From Hydra vulgaris (taxonomy: Eukaryota; Cnidaria; Hydrozoa; Anthoathecata; Hydridae): a DNA stretch of 64,000 nucleotides. The DNA is taken from positions 43,657,001 to 43,721,000 of the forward strand of contig NC_088934.1 in NCBI RefSeq assembly GCF_038396675.1, written 5' to 3'. The translations under genes and the position numbers were made by a program. How positions within the stretch are numbered: position 1 is the first letter of the stretch; each line of letters starts with the position of its first letter. Shown one piece after another: positions 35,240 through 46,932 of this stretch. The notes beneath the pieces were generated by a model that searched no databases, was not told the DNA's origin, and saw only the letters and a list, made by a program, of their open reading frames with translations.

Positions 35240-38057
35240 CCGTCAACTCCGTTACTGAAATTTTGTCAAACAGCTATAAAAACGCAATTCTTGTACAAGT
35301 AACATAAAAATCAGCACCGTGGGTAGTAATACTTATCGTTAATATAAACTAGCATTTTATCGGATATTTCCAACTAAAATTTAAAATTTTGTGTGCACAA
35401 TTGTTAATCAAAAATGTCCGTAGATGTCCTGCATCTAGGACTATATTGTTATACTCAATAATTTTTTTCTTTTGTAGTAAGGCTAATCGGAGACATAATT
35501 TGGTGCTTTAGACATGATAATATATGGTATTTTAATACATGTATTGATTTACACCTTATCCTGTTGTAGCTCTTGTCAAAAACTTGCTGTCCCCACATTT
35601 TTTGTCCACTCCGTTATTACATACTAAAATAGTCACAGGTTTGTAGTTTTTACTTATTTACTAATTAAAATAATGAAAAAAAGTCCAGCCCTATGGAATT
35701 TATTAACATTTAAAGTTATATCGTGCTGCAAGCATTATTTATATAAAAATGAGAGCCTAATTACCTTATTTTAAAAATGATATTCTTATTCGAAGTTGAC
35801 TTCGTTAAGATTTTTTATTCCGTAAAACTACAAATTTTTATATGGCGTGTTTTAGTACTCTTTAAATCTTTTTGACAATATAGCAATAAAAGATTTTAAA
35901 GATGTTTTCCAGTGATATTATTGATTATGCATAATTATGTCTACTCCGTTACTGTCAACTCCGTGATTTCCTCTTAATAACGGAGCTGACATCACGAAGA
36001 TAAAAAAAATCAAAAGCTTTAAACTAAGCTATTTTCTGCATTAAATAAACACGTCGACCATTAGGGACTTACTGCAGCGATAAAATATGATTACCTTGCA
36101 GCGTTAAATACGATTGCTATATGTACGCTGCGTTTTTTTACTTTCAAGTTATTGTAAGAGTAATTTGTAAGTATTTTAGTATTAGGATTATATACACGTA
36201 ATGACAATTCTAGAATAACAACTGGAAAGTAACAGACTGAAACAAAAAATAAAGATAAAAAACAAAAGCGACTACTACTCGATTCATTAATAAATCTTTA
36301 TGAAAAATTTAACTCGGAATATACGAGAAACAACATTTTATTTACAACGTTCACTCGTTATCGCCCATTTTTTGTCCGCAAACCGTCGGCTAAAGATAGA
36401 GATACATGTCTGTGCAAAAAACACAAGAACATACAATTACTTTGTGATAAACTTATTAACCTGCGTGTTTTGAAAGAAAAAATATTGAAGAAGTAGTGAA
36501 ACAAGTTTGTTGTAGTACTGATAGAAGAGAATGCATGTTCAGAGAATGTAACATTTGTTTTAAGTCTCGTGTTCAATTTCAAGCAAAAGGATTGCTAAAA
36601 GATGAAAGTATTATAGTTTGGTTCCAGTGGGAAAAAGAAAAACAGGAAAACGAAAAGATGGGAGAAAAGAAAACAACAAATGTTATCAGGAAAAGTGTTA
36701 AGCGTGGAACACTTAAAGATCTTAAATTAAAATTCTGTGAATCAATTCGAAACGAGCTATGCAATCATGTTTTTATAATAAGACACCAGTTCAGAATGTA
36801 CAAACAGTTATAAGAAACAGTAAATGTGAACGAAGCTGTTTTACATATAGATTTTTCTGAGAACTATGTGTGCAAGAATTTTGCTGCAATTCAATCTTCA
36901 CATTTTGGAGCAAGTAACAAACAAGCTACATTGCATACAGGAGTAATTTATAAAATGGATGGACATCAGTCATTTACAACTATATCCGACTCTTTGAGAC
37001 ACAATCCTCCTTCTATATGGGCACATCTGGAACCCGTGCTAATTGAACTCACAATAGATAACCTACAAATTACAGATCTTCATTGTTTTTCTGATGGACC
37101 AACCACACAATATAGGAATAAGTAAAACTTCTTCTTATTCTCTACATTGATATACGAATTAAAATTTAATTTAGCTGGTTGGAATTTTTTTAAAGTGGGC
37201 ATGGCAAAGGAGCACCAGATGCGATAGGAGGATCTGTGAAACGTCAGGCAGATCAATTGCTTAATATGGGTTGTGACCTTCCAGATGCAGAAAGTTTATA
37301 TAACTTTCTTAACAATGGACATTCATTAATAAAGTTTTACTATATTGAGGGATTCAAAAATACTTCTTTTGACTCAAAATGTTCCAAAACATTAAAGGCT
37401 ATTACAGGCACTATGAAATTGCATCAGCTGCACACAGACAGAAAATTTAATGTTTTGTATCGAGATTTAAGTTGCTTCAGTAAGAGGGCTACAATTTGCA
37501 CATACACTACAATTTAAAGCGATATATATTTTCCAAAAACTCTAGCACGGTAAAAAAAATATTTGTGTATTTTATTATTTTGCTAATTTATTTGTTTCTA
37601 TAATAATTAAATTTATTTTAAGTACTTCCGTGAATTTCTTTTTAATATTGCAGAATTTTAACAGTGATGAAAGTGTTACTTCGGCCAATGCAATGAATGT
37701 CAATGATTACCTATTTTAACATTTAAGCAACAATATCATTGATTTGGTTAATTTCGATGAAAATTTGAATATCTTATTGATTAAAGCAAATGATGTTGTG
37801 AGCGACCACGACTTTCTTCACATTAATGATGTATGGTAATGATCCAGTAACGGAGCGGACAGTATTTGTACAATTTAAATCCGAAAAAGATTTTTGTCGA
37901 GTTAGTTTCTTTTTTTAAAGACGTTTTACCTTTTTTAAAAAGACAATGTACTGAATTTATTTGTATACTAAGATTTTCCCTTTAATTTAAAATGTAGCTT
38001 ACACTGTTTTGCTTTTAAATAATAAATAATTAGCAAATGTCAGTAACGGAGCAGACA
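35240..38057 (+). mobile_element. Unclassified DNA transposon with CTCCGTTACTG subterminal sites
   Basis: Copies of TGTC-NN-CTCCGTTACTG lie on the left at 35240, 35603 (CTCCGTTATTA), 35938 and 35953 (CTCCGTGATTT). The inverted form CAGTAACGGAGC-NGACA lies at 37845 and 38041, plus one inverted left-side copy (AATAACGGAGCTGACA, 35976). Between them is a broken transposase-like gene on the + strand. The outermost copies (35240 and 38041-38057) give the limits used here; exact termini and target duplication were not identified. Confidence 0.7.
36233..37840 (+). pseudogene. DDE-like transposase of unclassified element
   Basis: Read in pieces. 36233-36495: LLLDSLINLYEKFNSEYTRN, TRYRPFFVRKPSAKDRDTCL then CKKH. 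36496-36813, after a frame change: VKQVCCSTDRRECMFRECNI with a Cys-rich cluster. 36826-37125: EAVLHIDFSENYVCKNFAAI, SSHFGASNKQATLHTGVIY, SIWAHLEPVLIEL, LHCFSDGPTTQYRNK. Then, past a TAA, LAGWNFF. After a one-base shift, SGHGKGAPDAIGGSVKRQAD and the C-terminal GTMKLHQLHTDRKFNVLYRD to 37517; coding-like sequence may go on to 37840. Asp in HIDFSEN, Asp in FSDGPTTQ and a Glu expected right after WNFF would make a DDE triad. Proteins with these motifs are widespread in cnidarian and arthropod genomes in my recollection. Possibly Sola-like; class unconfirmed. Confidence 0.7.
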
Positions 38058-38059
38058 TT

Positions 38060-39255
38060 GTCACATAAATTAAATTTTTTATGTCATTAAATTTGGTTAA
38101 TATACTTAACATGTAGGCTGTAGTTATAGTACCCAGTATATTTCATTACAAAAATAGAATTTGTTACAAAAATAATAATAATTCACAGATGTAGTTACAT
38201 TTATGTTACGGTAGCGGAATGGAAAAAATTATTGGGCCTCATTATTTGATGATATCCAAAAACATCTAAAAAGCAGATTCGTGCAAAATCAAATCTATTT
38301 TGTACATTCCTAATGATGAAATTTAACATACTGGTTAAAATTTTATAGATAGCCCAAACTTTAATTTCATACAACATTAGTTGCGACAAAACCGTCTTAT
38401 GAGAAATTGACTCATTTACAATAATTTATTATAGTACTTGTATCTTATATTAAAAACACTTCTATTCATCAGCAATGGTAAAAGACGTATCGAATAAAAA
38501 TTAAGAAAATATATGAAATAATTTTTTTAAACATTTTAGGTATGACACTTTAAAGCATTGGAACAAATTTGAAATTTGAGCAGTTGCGATTCTAGAATTA
38601 AAATGAGGGGGTCGAATCTTTAAAATGACTGCTTTCTAAAAAAAAAAAAAAGAAACTCCTCAAAATTAAAAATCACCCGGCTCAAATGTGTCAAATACCC
38701 AACTAGCTGACTTTATTCCTTAAAAAACCAACTATAACTTGAATATTGCATTCTTTGGGGAATGACACTTTCAAACCCCAAATACCCACGTAGAATAGCC
38801 CCTGAATTTGAGTATATTCATGCTTATGTCAAATGACAATGTTTTGCAAAAAATCTTGATAATTACAGGGACAATATGAAAATTATTATTTAAATAAAAT
38901 AATACTATGAGAAAAGTAAACGGTAAAAAAATTTCAGCAAAAGAAAAAGAAATTGTTACCCCTGTTGGCCATGATTAAAATTTAACAGTAATTTAAAATA
39001 ACAAAAATCTTCAAATAAGTAACAAAAAAATGAAAAAAAAAATAATAAATCAAATAAAAACAATAAGAACAAGAAGAAATAAAAAGTACAATATTATAAA
39101 AGAAGATAAATAAAATAAAATAAAAGTAAAACGTTATGAAAATAAGTGCCAATCAAATGAAAATAAATTGCTGCATTCTTATCTCAAAACGAAACAAAGG
39201 AAAGATCAATTTTGAATACTAGACCGAAAAAAGTGTTGAACCAAAGTTCTACGAA
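38060..39255. other. Non-coding AT-rich stretch
   Basis: No gene seen. A-rich from 38880 to 39150. Just before the nested element complex at 39262. Confidence 0.4.
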
Positions 39256-39261
39256 AAATAA

Positions 39262-39348
39262 CACAGCTCAACAACAACAACAAAAATTTTTTGGTGCCGA
39301 GCAAACAATTTATTTTTTGTATAGCATTTCTCATTTTGATTTTAACTA
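39262..39348. repeat. Left arm of an older palindromic element
   Basis: ACACAGCTCAACAACAACAA to GCATTTCTCATTTTGATTTT is repeated in inverted order at 48092-48180. Without the 8.5-kb element and the MITE between, the two arms would form a ~180-bp hairpin element. Confidence 0.8.
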
Positions 39349-39607
39349 TACAACTTATTTTTCACCATCACGTCAAGTTGTAAAGATATTTGGGTTCAAA
39401 TCTTAAGTATTTGGGGTAAAATCCCAAACATTGTCAAAAAAAAAAAAAAATCTTCAAAAGTATGTCAACCTGGGTCTCAAAAGTAGCGCATTTTCATAGA
39501 GAATTTAGAAAACATTTTTTAACAATTTAAAGGATTTCACCCCAAATGCTAAAGATTTGAACCCAAATAACTTTGCAACATGACGTGATGGTGAAAAATG
39601 AGTTGCA
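39349..39607. mobile_element. 259-bp MITE with ~90-bp inverted arms
   Basis: The left arm TACAACTTATTTTTCACCAT at 39349 and the right arm (complement TGCAACTCATTTTTCACCAT, ending 39607) pair along about 90 bp, including CACGTCAAGTTG/CATGTTGC and GATATTTGGGTTCAAATCTT. TA lies outside on both sides (39347-39348 and 39608-39609). No coding. Its right end adjoins the terminus of the CMC-like element. Confidence 0.85.
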
Positions 39608-39643
39608 TACACTCTTAAAAAAGTTCCGGTAAATTGACGGAAA

Positions 39644-39897
39644 TTTCAGGCAAAATACCTGAACTACTTCGTGCCGTATGGAACCAGACGAACATTCAGG
39701 TAAAATACCTGAACCTGAACTGGTTCAGGATTTTTACCTGAACCTGAACTGTTTCGGTTCCGGTATTATGCCTGAACCTGAACCAGTTCAGGTTCAGGTA
39801 AAATACCTAAACCTGAACCAGTTCAAGTTCAGGTATTTTACCTGAATGTTCGTCTGGTTCCATACGGCACAAAGTAGTTCAGGTATTTTGCCTGAAA
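39644..39897. repeat. Subterminal hairpin of GTTCAGGTA repeats
   Basis: TTTCAGGCAAAATACCTGAA at 39644 and its near-complement ending at 39897 are the outer limits of a ~250-bp imperfect palindrome that also pairs GTGCCGTATGGAACCAGACG with its complement. ACCTGAAC or GTTCAGGT occurs more than a dozen times inside. Such clustered motifs are where CACTA transposases usually bind; binding here is inferred. Confidence 0.85.
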
Positions 39898-40207
39898 GAG
39901 TAAATATTCAGTAAAATTCCATATCGCGATTATAAACTATCTTGGTTTAGGCGTAAATTCGATATTAGTTTTTATTAGGTCTGAAGATGTTAAATTTTTA
40001 GTAAAATTCGATATTAGTTTTCATTAGGCCTGAAGATGTTAAATTTTCAGTAAAATGCCAAATTGTGATTATAAATGAACTCGGTTTAGACATAAAAACG
40101 ATATTTGATTTTCAGACAGTCAATATACTTAAATTTATAATTAATACAAATTTATGCTTAACAATTCAATATAGAAAATAATAATTAAAATATAATTGTT
40201 TCGGCAT

Positions 40208-43200
40208 TTAAAATTGATTAAGTTTTTGTCTAAGGTAAAGGGACAAGTCACTGGCTCCTCTCGATAGATGCATTTCATCTTGGTAACCTAACACGGTATG
40301 TTGCAAAAAGTACAATATGTGGCTACATTGTTCCGCATACTCCATGTTCATTAAAAAATAAAGTTTAATTAATATGTCCACAGCATAAGATATACATCTG
40401 TTGATAGGAACACCTCGACACTCCGTGACAATAAATAATTGTTCGACACTGCAATGAGTACCCAAAGCTATGACTAAAAGATGCTTGTGAGTACGACTTT
40501 GAATCACAACTTCCATCGGAGTTGATACCTATTTAGATGCAGTATAGAAATTAAAATAAGTCATTAAAAAATGTAATTTTGATACATAATAAATATAAAT
40601 ATCAGCACATACAACTTTAAACTAATACTATATTTAATAACTAAACAGTAAAATCCTGTTAACTTAGACACTGGATAAATCTGACAGATTTTCAATTCCC
40701 CATGAACTCTCTCTATATATGTAGAGAAAGTTCAATGAGAATTGAAAATCTGTTTACCGGTATCTCGGTATACCGAGAACTTTGCTTAACTCGGACATTC
40801 GCAGAATATTTATGTATTCCCCTTCCCTTGAGAGTCCGACTCTCAACGGGGCATTTTTCTGTATAGCAATGTTAATAACATGTAAAGTTATTAAATATAT
40901 ATTATTGTGCATATTACTACAAACTTAATATTATACTTAATATGTATAAATTTATATCTATTAGAAATCTATTATTCCAATATACCGGATAAAATTGAAT
41001 GAAATGTTCTGCAACTTCAGCAGCTGATGCACAACTTTTATTCTTTGATGGCACTTTAATTATAAAGGGGAGTAATAAAAATGCAAAATCCATTTCAATT
41101 CCTGTTTTAAAAAAACAAATAATTTTTGTTAGTGAAATCCTTTTATTAATTTATAAATTATTATAATGATTTTAAATATCAAATACACCCTGCCATATTG
41201 TTTTATAACACTTAGATACCTATAGAAGGGTTGTCTTGCATATCAAGCTCAGCAAGAATCTGCTTCACCATCAAATTTGTTTTTTGCCTTGCCCAAGAGA
41301 TAACATGTGGCGTTATTTGCTCCCAATGAGCCAAAAAATCATTTGACTCTGGAAAATTGCAACAGAAATCCTTCTGAAACTAAGATAAGAATATAGTATA
41401 AGACTGCTAGTAAAATCATTTTCTTTAATTTTACTTCAGCAAAACTAAGAATACTTTAGCAAAACCTTTAGGACAAAAAAATATTTAAAAAATACAAGAT
41501 CATCATGTAACTTTTACGTATCTTGTAATTCAAAAGATGTATCATTTAACTCATAAAAGATACATCTTAGATGTATTTTGTATGAATTACAATACATTTA
41601 ATTTTTGTGATTGAATAATTTTAAATATTTATTGGTGAAAGGTTTTAATGATAATAAGGTAATTTTTATTCTTACGTGTATGGCTAGATCTTTTAGTGGC
41701 GGAAATGTTTTAAGTAAATCTTCAAATGTTGGCCTACAATTCACAATCCATTTTCGTCGAGAGCATGAAGTTTTTTCCATATAGTCCAACTTTCTTTCAT
41801 AGCCTAAGTCATCAAATCTCAACTCTCCTATCATACTTAGTTCTTCTTTTGAGAAAGGCGCTATACAAGAAAAAAATATATTATTTATAACACAATAAAT
41901 TTAAAAAACTATTTTTCAATATTTATATAGATTTAAAATGTTTGTTTTAGCTAGATTTATTAGCTGATTGTTTATATGCTTTATTTGGAAAATTAATTTC
42001 AATACTGAGTATTAGGTAAATGTCTTAATTAAACGAAGAAAGAGTTTATGAAAAATATACTTAATATTAAAATACCGGACGAGTGGAACTCTTCTGCTAA
42101 AACAATAACTCTCTTTCGACGAGCTTGTACATGAACACCAACATGTTTTCGCATAGTTTTCAATCTCTCTTCTATGTGGCCATGAGGAGTGACCTTCCTT
42201 TTCTTATTACCCACTACATACTCTGTAAATGGGCTATAATAGTTTTCCTACAAAAATATTTTTTTGAAAAATTAGATTTATCACCTCATAGACAACTCAA
42301 CTTATAATTGACAAATTGTGAATATACTACTACTAATAATAATTATTCCTTGACTGTTGTGGCCCCTTTGGCCTTAGGGAGAAAAAAAAAAAGGTAAAAA
42401 AAAACTAATAAAATGTCTCTAATAGTCTCACATATCCAAGTTTTCCACCAGAATGTAGGTTTGGAAAGGCAGTGATAATAGCTTTTGCAAGATTAGATTT
42501 GGTTTTTGTGGAAGGATACCTAAAACATTTATTTAAGAAAATACTTGTATTGCCAAATTTATATTAAGCAAATGTTTGATAAATTTTCATAAATAGCTTT
42601 ATAAATAATTTTTATTAAACAAAACTTTTCAGTGTTATTTCAATAGTTCCTTAATATTACGGAAATAAACATAAACTTACATATTTCCAACTCTATGGAC
42701 CATTGAGTTAACAACAATGTGGATCATATCTTGACGCCTTTTAACAAGTGCACCTGTAGAATCATATTCTGCCAAAACAAGCTTACCTGTTTGATGTTCA
42801 TCAAGCAAACTACGTATGTTCTACATAAAAACAAAATCTTCATTTGTATAAGTTGAAAGTTTAGTTGTTGTTTTTTTAATTATAAAAGGAATTTATTGCT
42901 GCAAAAAATGTGGGGAATCCTGGCTTATTACCGTTTGTTTAAAATAATGAACTAAGTATAAACAAAACACTTTAAAAAATTACTTTTAAGGTATACTTAC
43001 AAAGTCAATGTTATCCAATCTTAAAGCAACCTGTACATCAATAGTAGAAACCTTTAATTTAACTTTACTTGACTCATTTAAAACACCAGGTGAAGATTGA
43101 ATTGTCGATGATAATGTTGGTGACAAAGCCGACTCATCAAGGGAGCTGTTTAAAGTTTCACTTAAACTGAAAGATGTAGATGTTATATCATTTTTCTACA

Positions 43201-43279
43201 AAAAAAAAAAAAAAAAAAAGTTTATATTCACTTCTCAAGCTGTTTATTAAAGGAGTAATGTACTTGTTCACAACAACAA

Positions 43280-43363
<84 letters not shown>

Positions 43364-46300
43364 TTATTGTTTTAGACAAGTTATAGTGGGTTATAAATAC
43401 TTTTACATTTAGTTTAGCAAACTACTTATATTATTTTTAGCAACTCAATAATAAGCTTTTCTTTAACTGCTATCTTAAGAATTTACAATTAAGCAAAATA
43501 TACAAATTATTTAAAAATGAAAAATCATTTTAATACATTGCAATGATACAAATAGTGACGTAAAATAATATGCTCGTATATACATGTAGGTTTTAAACAA
43601 TGAACAGTATCAAAAGGTTTATAATCTGCTAAGTCACTTGCTCTCAAACATATACGCTCTGAATCAAGTGAACAACAATACGATAGAGTTAGATCACAAT
43701 ACATGTGGACATGCCACTTAAGTCCAATAAAATAAATTACATTTTGATGAACATATATTTGTTCAATTTTAACAAATGACGGTTCACCTTCATCACTAAT
43801 AGAGTGAAGTACAGACATCTTAGTTTGGTACTTTTGACCAAAAATGACAACTTTTTCAGTCATAAACACATTCATTTTTTCACCAATAAGAGGTAAAATT
43901 AATGACTTATGTCTAATATCTGATGATGAAATAATTGTACCATTTCCAACATCTGAAATCCCTTTTAATGGACATCTAGTCATCCAAACTAAAACATGAG
44001 AAAGTTGGTGTCTGCTTGCGAGAGAAAATGCTATATTTTTAAAGTTACAAATGATATGAGCAAGACGCTTAGAAAAGTTATGCTTTGCTTCAAACCGCAT
44101 TACCATCATATGTAAAAGTGGTCCGCTATTCTCTATTATAGTACCATAGTGAACCATTCTGTGATGTTTATATAAAAGTCTTTTATCAGGATAACATATT
44201 TTAAATAACTCATGATGCTCTGATACAAGATCTTTTAAGTACAAAACATGCGACAGTACAGAGTTTGGCAATAAAATAATTTCTGTCAGCTGCTTTAGCA
44301 ATTGGTACAAACGCCATTTTAAATTATCTACTTTGTCAATAACATCAGCTAAAATACATGGTAAATGTAAAAACAAAATCAGCATCTGAGCTGACCGTTG
44401 TCCAAGCAATGAGTTGTGACTTTTTAAATGTGACTCACTTATAAAACTAGGTTTTGATTTACTAACCAGACCATAGTCCATTGTATTAATACGACAATTA
44501 AGCCCGTGGAGATTAACAAGCTTCAAGTCATAAATTATGTGGCGCAAAAATAACTTGACTTCAAACGGAATTACACCTTCCAATAAATCATGCATTATAT
44601 CGGCTGAGTCATTACAAGCAGGATGGTAATAGTTCAAATTTTTTAAAGTTGATGGCCGCTTGATGCCACACTCTTTAGATGAAATAGTACCATTTTTAAG
44701 CTGCTCAATATGTTGCTCATATGATTGTTGTGTCCTTATTGTAAGAGAATACTCACAAAATACTTTTTGCATCTCATCCTGAGTCACCATACACAAGTCA
44801 CAAGCAAATAAAGCACTGCTAAAATTTTCCATGTATCCAAGTATTGCATGCAGCCCTAAATTATCACCAACAATTTGTGTTAAAAAACAACGAATATTTA
44901 TCTCTTTTCCTTCACAAAAAACTGTAAAACTCTCATCGTGTAAGCCTTTTAATTGTTGAACAATAACTTCCATAACAGGATCAGTGGTGTACCGTTTAAT
45001 GTCTTCCGAATGTGCTAAGGCCAACAAATGAATATTGCTTAACGCAGAATTTACAGCTGGTGGAAAAATTTTTATTGTAAAATAAAATGCACCTAACTTG
45101 TGTATTCCAGTTTTAGATCCAAGCGGATTTGTTGTCTCTACCTCATCAAAATAAATCTGAATAAATACATGAATACTGTTAGGAAAATAATGTTTGGCAT
45201 ATGTTTTTAGCTGTCTGACATGCTTACCATCTAACCAATCTTCTGCTATATCATTTGCTGACTCATTGTCTCTTTTTAAAATTTTCCAAGTCTCAGGTTG
45301 TTTTAAAACCAATTTCAAGGTTTTCTCAATTGGTATAAGGTAAAACTTATTTTTCACACACACCTGCATTTGTTGCTTTGTTGATCTGTCTCGCTTAACA
45401 TCCCACCGATCTCCTATTGAATCTGCTTCAGGTTCAACATAGAGACCTTTTAGTTTAAGATAATTCAACAATTTATAATGAGTATCAATGCCCTTAAAAG
45501 GATTTTTCCAGGTGTTAAATTCTTCTGAAAGAGCATTAAATGATTCGGTACCACATCTGTATGTTTTTAACACAACGTCTGTCTTGGCAAGCAGATAATT
45601 AATAATATCATTTAGCAACTCATTTAAACTATCCATTATGAACTGCGATGTGCTTAAAGAAATGGAACTAGAAGATTGCAAAGACATCAAAAATTTTAAT
45701 GCTGCCTGTGAAACACCATACTCGTCTACAATAGGTGCAACAAAAACACTTTCTTTTGCTACACTTTCTTTTGTTAAACTTTCAAAATATGAAACCTCAT
45801 TGCAACCTTTGGCTAAGTATTCGTTTTCTGTATTTTGCATTGTAATATCTGAATGGTTTAAAACTTCTTTCAAAGTATCATGGCACCTATGAGTTTTTTA
45901 AATGTGTTTACGTAACACTTTATAAAGTGTGAATGTGCGAATGCAACCATTAACATTGCATCGTAAAAAACAAGGTTCAAACAACAGGTGCGTGTTTCTT
46001 AAATGATAAGTATAATCATTAGTGGTTTGAAAAAATTTTGTGCACAAGTAACAACTCAGTTGTAACAAACCCTATAAAATATCATGTAAAATATAAAAAT
46101 AATGTTCACTTTAATCATCATAATTTATATACAACTAAAAAAATATTTTTAATAAAAACTAAATAAATATTTTCTGCAGTCTATATTTTATTATAATTAT
46201 ATTTTATTAAATAGTTAACCTTTTTTTCCTCAATTATGGCTTGAATTTTAATGGCCTGGCCCATTTTGATGCCCATTGCATGCAGCAATAATGCGTTTAA

Positions 46301-46875
46301 CTCCAAAAAAGCTAACCCATCAATTTCTTCACCTAAAATAATAATCAATAGTATATTTAGTATAAAAACTAAGCATTTGTGTTTCAATAGAAACCTTTTT
46401 GTCTTTAAATACAGTTTATAATTATTTAATCAAATATATTTTGTAACAATTATTATAACCAACAATTTAATAAAATAGTAGGATTAGAGTAGATAGATGT
46501 GCATCTATCACTTATTTACTTTAATTTTTTAGTTTTTTTACAAATTTAAACTTAGTTGAACTAAGTTTGACTTTGTAAATTTCATTGTGTGTATATCTTT
46601 TTATTTATAAAGTTTTTAGATTATGCACATCACATACTACATAACTTTTATAATGAACACCATATAGAATGTGACGTGTAAACATCACATTCTATATGGT
46701 CTTTATTATAAAAGTTATGCAGTATGTGATGTGTATAATCTAAAAACTTTTTTAAATAAAAAGATACACGTTATTAATAATATAGATATTGATATAGTAT
46801 ATCGATATGATAAATAATAAAAATATATTTTGACATCTATACACGTGTATACATCTATATATATATCATACATCC

Positions 46876-46932
<57 letters not shown>

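Noticed and set aside
45638-45892. Plus-strand 84-codon frame opposite the transposase
   Set aside because: Shadow of the long minus-strand coding frame.
45873-45895. Acceptor CTCATAG at 45890 as the true start of the transposase exon, avoiding the stop
   Set aside because: Joining there from SAM exon 2 would be out of phase, and the upstream frame encodes two well-formed C2H2 fingers that run straight into the transposase; kept only as a minor alternative.
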